57,148 nt of DNA from Hellea sp. (GTDB lineage: Bacteria > Pseudomonadota > Alphaproteobacteria > Caulobacterales > Maricaulaceae), in NCBI GenBank assembly GCA_013002305.1, contig JABDKG010000012.1:1-57148 (forward strand), read 5' to 3'. The first letter of the stretch is position 1, and every line of letters starts with the position of its first letter. Below, one piece after another: positions 33,605-43,364 of the stretch. A program made the translations under genes and the position numbers. The notes under the pieces are model-generated. The model was not told where the DNA came from. It did no database searches and saw only the letters and a list, made by a program, of their open reading frames with translations.

Positions 33605-34701
33605 AGGTCCTCGACCGGAACATAATCGATATCAAATCCGAAACAGCGCGGCGCGACCACTTTCATAGCGGTTTCTGAGCGGTAGAAGTCCGGACAACCC
33701 GTTGCAAACACGGCGACGCGGTGACCAAAACGCAGGCGCTCGGCATTGATCGGTGTTCCGGTTTCAAAATCGACGATAGTGATTAAGTCCGGCACACTGG
33801 CCGCGACGCGGTCTCCAATTTTCGCCAATAAATACTCGTTCTTGATATTAACCGACATGTTTTCGGATTGCCCATCAAAATCGGCAATCGTCGCCTCGCC
33901 AATATCGTAGCCGCCAATGATCCGGGTCGATTTGTCGATGACCTTGCCCGTGTAGAGCAGCTTACACTGCCCATATATCGACGTCGCAAAAAGATCTTGC
34001 AGGGGCTTTAAAAGCGTATCGGCCTGACCGCGTTTCTCGCGCAAGAGTTCGCCCATCTTGATGGAGAAACTGACCGTGCCGGGAATGACAGTGTCTTTTA
34101 ACTGGCGTCCCGTCATGGCGTGTTCAGCTGCGGTGATCATCCCGCCCGCCGCCATGGAAAAGGCTCGGATATGACGCTCATAGGTTTCTGTTGTATCGGT
34201 TTCAAAGGTCGCTTGATTACCCGCATAGTCATAGGCCAGCGCCGGTGTCGGTTTGACCCCGCCAATCGGATAGGACATCATCTGAGCTTCGGGAAGTGCC
34301 CTTCCCATACCGTCACCATCAATCACCGGCAGGCCTTTGGCCGCCGCGGCGCAAATCGGAATAACGGAATTGCCGCCGCCAATTTCAAAGGACGCGACGG
34401 CGTCGATTGTCTTGCCGATAAATTTCTCAAATGCGATCAGCGTTTTCGCGGCATCTTCGACGGACGGTAATAATTCAAGGCTGACCGTCGGCGCGCCGAC
34501 GCTCCCGACCGGGACAATAAAGGCGTCATCAGCAACGTCTTTTGGGTCCAGCAAAGGCACAGGGCCAAATTGCTTGATCGCTTCGGCTGTAATCAGCTTG
34601 GGCACATAAGGATCGCCGCCGCCGCCTGTGGCCAGAAAAACCGAACCCAGCGCCAGATCGTCAAGTTGCTCAAGGCCGATATGGGTCAAAGACTCGCTCA
34701 T
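33601..34701 (-). CDS. DUF917 family protein (hydantoinase partner)
   Basis: 366 residues. Gly-rich motifs FLATGGGGDPYVP (about 23-35), SFEIGGGNSVIP and GDGMGRALPEAQM are typical of DUF917 proteins, which are regularly encoded next to HyuA-type hydantoinase/oxoprolinase subunits. The exact biochemical role is not established. The ATG overlaps the HyuA-like stop (ATGA at 34698-34701), so it is translationally coupled and is the third gene of the operon. Confidence 0.9.
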   Translation of the reverse strand: MSESLTHIGLEQLDDLALGSVFLATGGGGDPYVPKLITAEAIKQFGPVPLLDPKDVADDAFIVPVGSVGAPTVSLELLPSVEDAAKTLIAFEKFIGKTIDAVASFEIGGGNSVIPICAAAAKGLPVIDGDGMGRALPEAQMMSYPIGGVKPTPALAYDYAGNQATFETDTTETYERHIRAFSMAAGGMITAAEHAMTGRQLKDTVIPGTVSFSIKMGELLREKRGQADTLLKPLQDLFATSIYGQCKLLYTGKVIDKSTRIIGGYDIGEATIADFDGQSENMSVNIKNEYLLAKIGDRVAASVPDLITIVDFETGTPINAERLRFGHRVAVFATGCPDFYRSETAMKVVAPRCFGFDIDYVPVEDL

Positions 34702-36236
34702 GTCGCCAGCTCCCCAATGACTTTGACCCGAACGCGGGTTGCGCCGTCATCCATATAGGGGATCTGGGTTTCTTCGATATCGACAGCGCGCACGGTCGAG
34801 CCATCGGCTCCGGCGCTGACCGCGCGCTTGGTCGCGGCCCTCGTAATTTCGGCGATGGCGTCTTCGCGCGGCATAGCCTTGTAAGAGACCATTTTCTCGG
34901 CCTCGCCGCCGACCTGAGCAATCGCGGCGCCAATAGCATTAGCCACGCCGGCATTTTCAGGCCTATGGAGTATGGAAGCTGCACTCAGCCCATCTGTGAC
35001 CAGAACGGCGCCGCCGCCTACCAAAATGACCGGGATATCCCTTCCGCCGGGTTTCATCATATCGATATTTTGATCGAGCATGCGCCGCATGGTGGCTTTG
35101 GCGTTCGTAATGGTCTCCTGAGGCAAATCTGACACTCTGGACCTATCGCCTATATCCTCTTGGCCCGCGGCTACAATAATATCGGTTGTCGTCAGCGTAT
35201 CGCCGCCAAACACTATCCCCTCGGTCACGAGCTTATGCCCGACCGACTGCGGGCCGATGGTGCGGCCGTCATCGCTGACAATACTGCCGCCGCCCAAACC
35301 AATCGCCAGAATATCCGGCATACGAAAATTGGTGCGGATGCCGCCAATATCAACAATCACATTGGACTCCCGCGGAAAGCCGCCTTGTAGCACGCCAATA
35401 TCAGATGTCGTCCCGCCAATATCGACCACAATGGCGTCGGACAGGCCGGTGAGTTTGTAAGCGCCGCGCAGGGAATTGGTTGGCCCCGAGGCAAAAGTCA
35501 GCGCCGGATAAGCCTGAACGAAATCCGAGCTCATCAAAGTCCCGTCATTTTGACTGATATAGGCCGGGCATGTCAGACCTCGATTTTTGAGCGCGCCGAG
35601 AAAAGAGCTCACCACTTTTTCCGCAAACGGCAAAAGCGTCGTGTTCATAATCGCGGCGTTTTCGCGTTCCATCAGCCCGAGCCGGCCAAAATTATGCGAC
35701 AAGGTGATCCGCGCGTCCGGAATGGCCTTTTTGATCGCCGCGCCGACGACCTGTTCCGGCTCCGCATTCATAGGTGAAAACGCCGAAGCAATCGCAACGT
35801 TTTTTATTTTATGCTTGATCAAATCTTTGATCAGCTCATCAATCTCGTCTTGGCGCAATTCCGCGAGCGCAAATCCATCATAGAGATAACCGCCGTGCAG
35901 CTCATATATATGCGCGCCGATGGCGTCTTTCATATCAGCCGGCCAATCGACCATGGGCGGCATGCCCTTGCCGGACGGTAGTCCAATCCGCACCGCCGCC
36001 ATTTCCGAGAGCTCGCGGCGCTGGACTATCGCGTTGGTAAACTGGGTCGTCCCGATCATGACGGTCTGAATTGTATCCTGCGAAACGCCGCCGTCTTTTA
36101 AGATTACATCCAGCGCATCTGTGACGCCGGAAATGACATCAGCCGAGGTCAGAGCCTTGGTTGCAGCGATGACTTTATCGCCCTCCAGGATCACCGCATC
36201 CGTGTGCGTACCGCCGACATCAATTCCTATTCTCAT
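34698..36236 (-). CDS. hydantoinase/oxoprolinase family protein (HyuA-like)
   Basis: 512 residues from the ATG at 36236. The longer frame upstream runs through the transporter gene and is not used. It opens with the actin-like ATPase motif MRIGIDVGGTHTDAVIL. VVDIGGTTSDIGVL and VSDDGRTIGPQSVGHK are the further nucleotide-binding segments. The family hydrolyses hydantoins or 5-oxoproline in an ATP-dependent way. Neighbours (NCS1 transporter upstream, DUF917 downstream) suggest uptake and breakdown of a cyclic amide such as a hydantoin, pyrimidine derivative or 5-oxoproline. The substrate is inferred only. Confidence 0.92.
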   Translation of the reverse strand: MRIGIDVGGTHTDAVILEGDKVIAATKALTSADVISGVTDALDVILKDGGVSQDTIQTVMIGTTQFTNAIVQRRELSEMAAVRIGLPSGKGMPPMVDWPADMKDAIGAHIYELHGGYLYDGFALAELRQDEIDELIKDLIKHKIKNVAIASAFSPMNAEPEQVVGAAIKKAIPDARITLSHNFGRLGLMERENAAIMNTTLLPFAEKVVSSFLGALKNRGLTCPAYISQNDGTLMSSDFVQAYPALTFASGPTNSLRGAYKLTGLSDAIVVDIGGTTSDIGVLQGGFPRESNVIVDIGGIRTNFRMPDILAIGLGGGSIVSDDGRTIGPQSVGHKLVTEGIVFGGDTLTTTDIIVAAGQEDIGDRSRVSDLPQETITNAKATMRRMLDQNIDMMKPGGRDIPVILVGGGAVLVTDGLSAASILHRPENAGVANAIGAAIAQVGGEAEKMVSYKAMPREDAIAEITRAATKRAVSAGADGSTVRAVDIEETQIPYMDDGATRVRVKVIGELAT

Positions 36237-37561
36237 GATGTTTTGCGCGGCAAGGCTTTGGACAGGATAATATAGAGGACGGCGCTCAGCAGCAGCGCGT
36301 CCATCGCGCCGATGCCCGTCGCGGTTGGCACCATGCCTCGATCCGCCAAAATCGCGAAAGCGGCACCGATCGCCCAAGAGGCAAAGGCTGTGGTGTTGAG
36401 CGTATTATTATCGGCCAGCGTTTCCAGATTATACGCTTCAGGGCGTAACAAAAGACGGTCGATAACCAGAACGCCCGCAACCGGAATAAATATAATCGAC
36501 AGATACCAAAGGAACGTTGCAAACGCCCCGAGGATATTCATGAGCGCAGCAATAACGCCCACCGCGCCGAGCGCAATCGTAAGCCATTTGGTGTTAAGCT
36601 TCGGGAATGTCGCCTTGGTCGATAGCACAGTACTATAGAGATTAAGCGAGTTTAAAACCCAGCTACCGGCAATGATGATGATGAACGCGCCAATGCCGAG
36701 ATTAACATCCAGCATCAATTTCAGGATCACATCTGTTCGCGTCACGCCCTCGGCATCAAAATAGCTTTCAAATACGCCTGAGCTTGCACCGGCCATTCCG
36801 GCGGCGCCTGTGACCAACATTTGAACCACGAGGTAGCAGAGGATGGCCGTGTATATCGCGCCGCTTTTGTTGCGGATAAACCGCGTTATATCCGGCAGAA
36901 TAATCGCGCCGATAATCACAGCGCCGACGATCAAGCTAATGCCGTCACCAATACTCATGGCGTTATCGCCAACGGCGCGGGCCGGCACGTCCATCGCCAT
37001 TAAATCACCCCAAGACTTATTGGAAAAGGCGGAGCGCGCGAACAGAACTGTCACAACAATCAATACGGGCACCAGCAATGACGAGAGCCAGTTGATGGCC
37101 TTAAACCCCACCAATGTCGTCAGCGTCATGCAAGTGCTGGCAAGAATTGCGAGAACAACCGGCGCTATCTCAAGACCCCACAGCTCCGACGCGAGCCGTC
37201 CAACCGTATCCATAAACAGATTAATGTTCAGCCCGAACCAGCCCATGAGCGAGACCGCAAAGGCGATATTGACCAGGGCCGCACCTTTGTCGCCAAAGGC
37301 AACACGTACCAAAAGATAAGAGCTCATCCGGGCGCTGGCCCCGATATAGCCCATGATTGCGCCGACCGTGACAACAATCATCGAGCCCCAAAACAAAGCC
37401 CATAGGGCATTTACAGGTGAAAGGCCGCTGAAAATCTCTAGGCCCGTTAAAAAGGTTGGCAGGGAAAATCCGACCATGGCGGCGACTGCAGCGACCCGCG
37501 GCCAAGCGACCAATTGATCGTCACGGATCGGAACTGCCGAAAACTCGCTGCCATCTTCCAT
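36233..37561 (-). CDS. NCS1-family permease (CodB/cytosine permease-like)
   Basis: 442 residues with about 12 membrane helices. The ATG follows ggaagga, a good ribosome binding site. Residues near the N-terminus (RDDQLVAWPRVAAVAAMVGFSLPTFLTG) and the internal GDGISLIVGAVIIGAIILPDITRF are CodB-like. NCS1 permeases take up nucleobases, hydantoins or allantoin with a cation. Its stop overlaps the HyuA-like start as ATGA, so transporter and enzyme are one operon. Control by the divergent Lrp-type regulator is likely. Confidence 0.9.
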   Translation of the reverse strand: MEDGSEFSAVPIRDDQLVAWPRVAAVAAMVGFSLPTFLTGLEIFSGLSPVNALWALFWGSMIVVTVGAIMGYIGASARMSSYLLVRVAFGDKGAALVNIAFAVSLMGWFGLNINLFMDTVGRLASELWGLEIAPVVLAILASTCMTLTTLVGFKAINWLSSLLVPVLIVVTVLFARSAFSNKSWGDLMAMDVPARAVGDNAMSIGDGISLIVGAVIIGAIILPDITRFIRNKSGAIYTAILCYLVVQMLVTGAAGMAGASSGVFESYFDAEGVTRTDVILKLMLDVNLGIGAFIIIIAGSWVLNSLNLYSTVLSTKATFPKLNTKWLTIALGAVGVIAALMNILGAFATFLWYLSIIFIPVAGVLVIDRLLLRPEAYNLETLADNNTLNTTAFASWAIGAAFAILADRGMVPTATGIGAMDALLLSAVLYIILSKALPRKTS

Positions 37562-37683
37562 GATTAATCCTTCCGACGAAAACCTAGCGCATTGTCTAGC
37601 AAATTTGGTTTTGAATGCACGGTCTTATTTGCGTCAGAATTTCGTCCTTGCGGCGCGCCTGAAAAGCAGATTTACTTGAGGCC

Positions 37684-38190
37684 ATGTCCGGCCGGAATAA
37701 AAATATCAAACTTGATGCGATCAACCGCAAGATTTTAACCATCACCCATTCCCAATCCGACATTTCCAATCAAGACCTAGCCGATCAGGTTGGTCTTTCG
37801 CCCAGCGCCTGTTTTCAGCGCATGAAAGCCCTTAAGGAAGCGGGATATTTTGCCAGTTTCCACACCGATCTCGACCTTGACCGGATCGCCGAAAATGTCC
37901 TGGCCTATGTCGAGTTCCGGCTTGAAAATAATGACCCAAAATCCCGTAAGAAATTTGAGGCCGCTGTCGAAGACATTCCAGAATTTATGGACTTGCTGCG
38001 AGTAACAGGCGATTTCGATTATATCTCTTTTACCTGCTGCTCAAATACGCAGGCACTCAACGCCTTGATTGACGATATTAGCGGACGCGAGGACCTCGAC
38101 GTCAAAACCGTCAAAACCCGAATCATTCTTGAGCGCGCCAAATGGTATCTCGGTTACCCGCTGGCAAAACTTAAATGGCTGGATGAATAA
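37684..38190 (+). CDS. Lrp/AsnC-family transcriptional regulator
   Basis: 168 residues. An N-terminal winged helix (LDAINRKILTITHSQ...SNQDLADQVGLSPSACFQRMKALKEAGYF) is followed by the ligand-binding RAM domain. It is divergent from the NCS1/HyuA/DUF917 operon, with 122 bases between the start codons, the normal position for a local regulator sensing an amino-acid-like substrate or product. Confidence 0.93.
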   Translation: MSGRNKNIKLDAINRKILTITHSQSDISNQDLADQVGLSPSACFQRMKALKEAGYFASFHTDLDLDRIAENVLAYVEFRLENNDPKSRKKFEAAVEDIPEFMDLLRVTGDFDYISFTCCSNTQALNALIDDISGREDLDVKTVKTRIILERAKWYLGYPLAKLKWLDE

Positions 38191-38339
38191 TTTCGCCAAA
38201 GCCCGGCTTGGGGCCTTATGCTCGAAATTTTAGTTGAAACGGAGCCTCACGGCATTGCCGTTCGGAACCTTCGCTATTTTTTGTCCCCCGGACATAAAAT
38301 TAGGCCCTTACACTTTCGTGCCGGGCCTATCACTTCGGT

Positions 38340-38416
<77 letters not shown>

Positions 38417-38498
38417 ACGAGAGAGGGTTCATATATTGACGAAAGTCACGACTTGCAAGGCTTTAAAGCTGCTTTTTTGCGATTTCTTGAGCAATCTG

Positions 38499-39254
38499 TT
38501 AAATCTCGATAAGCGAGGTCGAGACAGCCGGAAACTCCGCCGATATTTTAAACACGCGGGCGAGAATATCTTCGGATAAGGCTCGATGCGGAACATCGTC
38601 AACTGCCAGCTGGCCTTGATCCATCACCCAGATGCGATCAGCAAATTGGTATGCGAGCGCGAGATCATGCAGCGCGGCGATCACAACCTTCCCGCGCGCG
38701 GCTTCGGCCTTCAATATATCCATCATCACAAGCTGATAATAAGGATCAAGCGCGGCGATCGGTTCATCGGTCAAAATGATCGGCGCGTCGACGGAGAGTG
38801 CTCTTGCCATCAAAACCCGTGCCTGTTCCCCGCCGGAAAGCTCGCCAAAACGGCGGTGCATCAAAGGCGCAATATTCGCGGCCTTAACGGCGCTCTTAAT
38901 CGCGTCATGACCGGCGGCGCTGATTTTTCCGAGCCGTCCCCGAAACGGCGCGCGGCCGAGCTCCAAAATATCGGCTGGCGTCATGGCGGGCAAAGCGCGT
39001 CTTTCCTGGGCCAGATAGGCAATTTTCTTAGCCGCCTCGCGCCTTGTATAATCGCCGAGATCCTGATCGCCGAGCTGGATGTCACCGGACGATAAGGGCA
39101 GCAGACCTGCGAGCGTCTTTATCAAGGTTGATTTGCCGCTGCCGTTGGGCCCGATGAGCGCGATCAGATGACCGGGTTTTGCCGACACAGAAATATCCCT
39201 AATAATATCGGCCTTGCCGTAACCGGCGCTGATTTCGCGGGCGGTCAAGCTCAT
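38499..39254 (-). CDS. btuD: cobalamin ABC transporter ATPase
   Basis: 251 residues. Walker A GPNGSGKST (35-43), Q-loop AQERR, signature LSGGEQARVLMARAL, Walker B IILTDEP and the switch ALHD are all present. It is a FecE/BtuD-type ATPase. It is the last gene of the riboswitch-led operon btuB-btuF-btuC-btuD and overlaps btuC by four bases. It would power uptake of vitamin B12 across the inner membrane. Confidence 0.93.
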   Translation of the reverse strand: MSLTAREISAGYGKADIIRDISVSAKPGHLIALIGPNGSGKSTLIKTLAGLLPLSSGDIQLGDQDLGDYTRREAAKKIAYLAQERRALPAMTPADILELGRAPFRGRLGKISAAGHDAIKSAVKAANIAPLMHRRFGELSGGEQARVLMARALSVDAPIILTDEPIAALDPYYQLVMMDILKAEAARGKVVIAALHDLALAYQFADRIWVMDQGQLAVDDVPHRALSEDILARVFKISAEFPAVSTSLIEI

Positions 39255-40216
39255 GCCCGCACCTCTTTAATCACGAGCCAGAGGAAGAATGGTACGCCGA
39301 TCAGCGAGGTGACAATGCCGAGATAAAGCTGATGACCCGGACCTGATAAAGCGCGATTCGCCATGTCGGCGAGCAGTAGAAATCCGGCGCCGGCGATGGC
39401 CGACCGCAGGATCAGCTTTTCCGGGTCGGGCCCGAAAATCAGGCGCATTATATGCGGTACAAAAAGACCGACAAAACCTATGGCGCCGGCGACGGCGACG
39501 CCGGACCCGATACAGAGCGCAACACCGGCAATTAAAATAAACTGTACCCGCGCAATTGAGACGCCAAGGCTTTGCGCGGTTAGCTCGCCGAGGCTGAGCG
39601 TCTTGAGATCGCCGGCAATAACCCAAAGCAAAATGATACCCAAGAGTGTGAGCGGCGCGCAGACCCACAGACTATTAAGCTCGGCGTTTTGCAGCGAGCC
39701 CATCAGCCAATAAGCGATCTCGGACAAAGCCCAGGGATTGGGCGCCAAATTCATGATCAGGCCTGTCAGCGCGGTAGCAAGGGCGCCGATTCCGACGCCG
39801 GCAAGGATCATTACATTCGCGCCTTTCTTGAGGCCTGTAATGGAGAGAATGAAAAAGGATCCAAGCCCGGCACCGATCAGGGCCGCCGGCGCAATCCATT
39901 TCTGCTCTAGCCCGAAATAAAGCGCGGCCACAGCGCCAAGAGCGGCGCAGGCCGAAAAGCCTAAAATACCGGGCGCGGCCAGGCCGTTTCTTGTAAAGCC
40001 CTGCAAAGCTGCGCCCGAGGCTCCAAGGCCCGCGCCGACAAATAGAGCCAATGCCGCGCGGGGCAGGCGCAGCTCCCAAATGATTTGCCGGTTCAGCTCA
40101 GATCCGGATCCGGTCAGGGCCGCAATGACCTCACCGAGCCCCAGCTCTGCCTGTCCGAAAAACAGCGATCCCAAAAAACACAAAGCGGTCGCCAGCAGAA
40201 TAAGGAATATCTTCAC
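39251..40216 (-). CDS. btuC: cobalamin ABC transporter permease
   Basis: 321 residues from the GTG at 40216, which overlaps the btuF stop (GTGA). About ten membrane helices of the FecCD/BtuC type. Typical patterns are WELRLPRAALALFVGAGLGASG and IGFVGLFVPHIMRLIFGPD, the latter in the ATPase-contact loop. It forms the inner-membrane channel with BtuD. Confidence 0.93.
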   Translation of the reverse strand: MKIFLILLATALCFLGSLFFGQAELGLGEVIAALTGSGSELNRQIIWELRLPRAALALFVGAGLGASGAALQGFTRNGLAAPGILGFSACAALGAVAALYFGLEQKWIAPAALIGAGLGSFFILSITGLKKGANVMILAGVGIGALATALTGLIMNLAPNPWALSEIAYWLMGSLQNAELNSLWVCAPLTLLGIILLWVIAGDLKTLSLGELTAQSLGVSIARVQFILIAGVALCIGSGVAVAGAIGFVGLFVPHIMRLIFGPDPEKLILRSAIAGAGFLLLADMANRALSGPGHQLYLGIVTSLIGVPFFLWLVIKEVRA

Positions 40217-41034
40217 GGCAGCGCCTTTATCGACGCGTGGATCATTTCCGCCGCGTCGATCAGGCCCGGCCCGGCGCACGGCCAGACGGATCCGGGAATT
40301 TCCAGACGGTTATGGGCGTCGATAAACTGACGGACAGTATGATGGCGGACAGCGGCCGCGTTGACGCTTTCATAGCCATCATCAAAAAACGATGTGACAA
40401 TCAGATCGGGCTTTAAGGTGATGAGATATTCCGGATCAAGCTTTGGCCAGCCGGGCTCGGTCACGATATTTTCGCCGCCCGCCGCCGTCATGGCAGCGTC
40501 GACAAATGTACCGGGTCCGGCGGAAAAACCGGAGCGTGCGAGATATAGGATTTTGGGCGTGTCCGGTAAGGCCTCTAAACGGTCCAGGCGCAGGCTTATA
40601 TCTGCAATCATCCGTCTGGCCGGCTTGTCTTGATCGACAGCCGCACCGAGGCTCTCCAGATTGGAGAAAACCCCGTCAAAATCCTCGACCCAATTTAGGT
40701 GATGGGCGTTTATGCCGGCTTTGGTCAAGAAACGCTCTGCGCCGACCCCTTCGCCGGGCCCGAAGACGACTAGATCTGCGCCGCTGGAGAGATAGCTCTC
40801 GGGATTGTCCCAAATTTGCGGCAGAGATTTTTGCGCGTCATTGGCGCTGGATACCGGGTCGCGCGATTGCCACGACATTGCGACCAGTTTTTCAGGTGCG
40901 TCATTACCCATTAGAGCAAGCAGATAGCTGTCGCCGCACAAAGATGTGCTGGCGATGGTGTCCGGTTCGGCGGCGCTGGCGCTACTCGAAGCGAGCGCGC
41001 AGACCACCGAAAATACCGCGGCCCTGAGAGGCAT
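40213..41034 (-). CDS. btuF: periplasmic cobalamin-binding protein
   Basis: 273 residues from the ATG at 41034, chosen because 'aggaag' lies nine bases upstream and a clean signal peptide results (MPLRAAVFSVVCALASSSASA). Longer starts at 41061 and 41076 are possible. The mature protein is a class III periplasmic binding protein (LCGDSYLLAL..., LVAMSWQSRDP, then VVFGPGEG). It overlaps the 3' end of btuB by about 50 bases. Position between the receptor and permease genes and riboswitch control identify B12 as ligand. Confidence 0.9.
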   Translation of the reverse strand: MPLRAAVFSVVCALASSSASAAEPDTIASTSLCGDSYLLALMGNDAPEKLVAMSWQSRDPVSSANDAQKSLPQIWDNPESYLSSGADLVVFGPGEGVGAERFLTKAGINAHHLNWVEDFDGVFSNLESLGAAVDQDKPARRMIADISLRLDRLEALPDTPKILYLARSGFSAGPGTFVDAAMTAAGGENIVTEPGWPKLDPEYLITLKPDLIVTSFFDDGYESVNAAAVRHHTVRQFIDAHNRLEIPGSVWPCAGPGLIDAAEMIHASIKALP

Positions 41035-42919
41035 ATCCAACGACTTCCTGATAATCTTCATCCCATAAATTTTCACCGCGCAGGGTGAGGGTTATAATCT
41101 CGTTTATGTCATAGGCCGCATTGAGTCCAACGAGCGTAAAAGCGTCCAGCACTACGACCGAGAAAGTTGAGAAATCTGTGTCGAGCTGGCGGCCTGTGTG
41201 ATCCGCAGACGCCGTTAGGGTCAGGGCGTCTACGGGCGACCAGCTGGCCGTGAAACTGGCCAGAAATTCCGGGCGCCGGATCTCGGGCGTGTCGTTTTCC
41301 TCGGCTTTCAAAAATGTTGCCGAGCCATATAAGTTGATATTGCTGAAAGGGTCATAATTGACGGTCAGTTCGACCCCTTCGCGCCGGCTCTTATTGATCC
41401 GGTTGCGCGCGACAAAGGGGAAGCCGCTAAAGTCCGTGAAAATTTCATCTTCGAGATCGGACCGGAAATAATCCGCTGAGAGCTTGAGATCGCCAGACAT
41501 TAATTCTTGAGTATATCCAATATTATAACCGAGCGATTCTTCCGGTTTGAGGTCCGGGTTCCCGGCAAAATTGGCTTCCGGATAAAAGCCGAACAGTTCG
41601 ATTAAAGACGGGTTTTTGACAGCTGTGCCGACAGAGGCGCGAACGCGTCCGCCAAAGTCAAAACCGTAAGTTCCGCCGAGTTTCCACGTGAAGGCATCGG
41701 CAAAGCGGTCATTGAAATCCTGACGTGCCGACGCGGTCAGAGAAAGATAATCGCTTTCATAGCGATAGTCGCCCGCGATCGCATAGGCGTTGATTTCCGG
41801 GTCGGTCGGGACAAAGGCCAGGTTAGGCGTAATGGTATAGGTCTCGCGTTCGGTCTCGCCCAGAACCGTTATAGCGTGCTGATCAAAAGATTTTTTAACC
41901 GCCCAGCGGGCATTGCGGCGGGTGCCGTCAGAAATAGACGGAAAACTGGCCCGGCTATCGGTTGAGATATTATGGCCCGATAAGGTGATTTGATTTTCAA
42001 GCCCGGCAACGTCAAAATCGGCGGAGATACGGGCGGTTTGCGTATCGACTCTGGTTTCGCTTTGCGTGTCATCCAATCGTCCGCTGAAAAACAGATCTTC
42101 GTCAAAATCTGTCGAAAGGTGTGTGTCGCTATATTTGGCCGACAGTTTAACGCCGCCGACATTGACATGATTGAGACCGAAATTGACATTCCGGCTTTTG
42201 CTGCCGTCCTTCTCGCCGCCAAGACCTGAAATATCATATCCGTCGGTTCGGACGCCGCCAATAGCTACGGACAGGCTGGCATTGCCGATCGGCACAACAC
42301 CGGTGAGCTGCCCTGAAACAGTGCCGAAGCTTCCGGCTTCGACATTGGCTTGCCATAGTTTCCGTGAGGTTCCGGCATGGGTCATAATGTTAATCACACC
42401 GCCAACGGCGTCGGAGCCGTAAAGCGCGGATTGCTCGCCGCGCAGCACTTCAATTTTGACAATGTCAGAGGCGCTAATGCCGGACAGATCAAATTCGCCG
42501 GCGACCGGATTAGCGACTTCAACGCCGTCAATCAGGACGAGCACATGGCTGGCTTCATTGCCGCGCATCCGGATTTGCGTGAGCGCGCCGCCGGGGCCGG
42601 AGCGGTTAACCGAAACTCCGGGCAGGGCGCGTAAAAGTTCACCGACATAAGTCTGGTTACGGTTTTCAATATCCTCAGCAGTCAGAGCGCTGACAGGGCT
42701 GGAGAGTTCAAACGGCATAGCATGGCCGATAATTGTCCCGACACTGACAATTTCATCGCTGGTCATGTCTTCGGTACATTCGCGATATTGCCGCGTGTCC
42801 ATTATTTCGGGGCAACAATCGACGCAGACCGTATCCATTGATTCCGTTTCGGACTGGGCCAATGCGGTTGGCGTGCTGCTCATTAAGCAGGCAGCGGATA
42901 AATATAAAAACCGTTTCAC
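40982..42919 (-). CDS. btuB: TonB-dependent cobalamin receptor
   Basis: 645 residues from the GTG at 42919, which has ggag six bases upstream; ATGs at 42931 and 42952 are alternatives. A signal peptide ends near PTALA. The plug domain (about residues 50-170) contains LRALPGVSVNRSGPGG, VLVLIDGVEVANPV and VEVLRGEQSALYGSDAVGGVI. A 22-strand barrel follows. The mature N-terminus has an unusual cysteine cluster (CVDCC and one more Cys) just before the TonB-box region DEIVSVG. It is directly downstream of a cobalamin riboswitch and is the first gene of the operon. Confidence 0.92.
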   Translation of the reverse strand: MKRFLYLSAACLMSSTPTALAQSETESMDTVCVDCCPEIMDTRQYRECTEDMTSDEIVSVGTIIGHAMPFELSSPVSALTAEDIENRNQTYVGELLRALPGVSVNRSGPGGALTQIRMRGNEASHVLVLIDGVEVANPVAGEFDLSGISASDIVKIEVLRGEQSALYGSDAVGGVINIMTHAGTSRKLWQANVEAGSFGTVSGQLTGVVPIGNASLSVAIGGVRTDGYDISGLGGEKDGSKSRNVNFGLNHVNVGGVKLSAKYSDTHLSTDFDEDLFFSGRLDDTQSETRVDTQTARISADFDVAGLENQITLSGHNISTDSRASFPSISDGTRRNARWAVKKSFDQHAITVLGETERETYTITPNLAFVPTDPEINAYAIAGDYRYESDYLSLTASARQDFNDRFADAFTWKLGGTYGFDFGGRVRASVGTAVKNPSLIELFGFYPEANFAGNPDLKPEESLGYNIGYTQELMSGDLKLSADYFRSDLEDEIFTDFSGFPFVARNRINKSRREGVELTVNYDPFSNINLYGSATFLKAEENDTPEIRRPEFLASFTASWSPVDALTLTASADHTGRQLDTDFSTFSVVVLDAFTLVGLNAAYDINEIITLTLRGENLWDEDYQEVVGYASQGRGIFGGLRARFE

Positions 42920-43027
42920 TGGCGACTCCATAACAGCGGGACACGCCCGCAAAACGAATTGATGTCGTCATTGAATTGCCCGTCCGGGGTCATCCATGCA
43001 TAAAAGAGCTCCCGCCTTTATGCGCTG

Positions 43028-43186
43028 GCGACGTGTCAGCAGGTCTTCTGGCTCATCGGCTCAAATGCGATCTGGCGCCTTCCCGGATTTCTCCAGTGGC
43101 ATATGCCGGATCGCTCGCGCGACTTACAGCTGCGGGTACAGCCGGAGAATTAAACTCCGTTCCCTTGACTGACTGGCCCGGCTTTT
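43028..43186 (-). promoter_or_regulatory. cobalamin (adenosylcobalamin) riboswitch
   Basis: Read on the minus strand, the segment has the conserved blocks in order: ggccagtcagtcaagggaac, ctgtacccgcagctgtaag, atgccactgg, gggaaggcgcca and the B12 box gatgagccagaagacctgct. It lies about 110 bases upstream of btuB and should repress the btuBFCD operon when B12 is plentiful. Confidence 0.95.
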
Positions 43187-43230
43187 AGCGAGGAAGAATG
43201 TGTGGTGCAATGGAAAATATCGCAAATCAT

Positions 43231-43364
43231 ACCCCCTCCGACCCCTGCGGGGCCACCTCCCCCGCATCAGCGAGGGATGGAATAAATCAACTCCCTCCAC
43301 CGCCTGGGCGGGGCGGACGCCGCGCGGGAGGTGGCCCGAGCCTCAGAGCGAGGGTCGGAGGGGT
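43231..43364. repeat. family C palindromic repeat, intergenic copy
   Basis: 134 bp bounded by accccctccgacc and ggtcggaggggt, with inner arms cacctcccccgc and gcgggaggtggcc. It lies between the riboswitch and the esterase gene. The same element occurs in frame inside thiC at 52927-53052. Confidence 0.88.

Noticed and set aside
40443-41027. 194-residue plus-strand frame opposite btuF
   Set aside because: It is the antisense shadow of btuF, Arg/Pro-rich, without a ribosome binding site.
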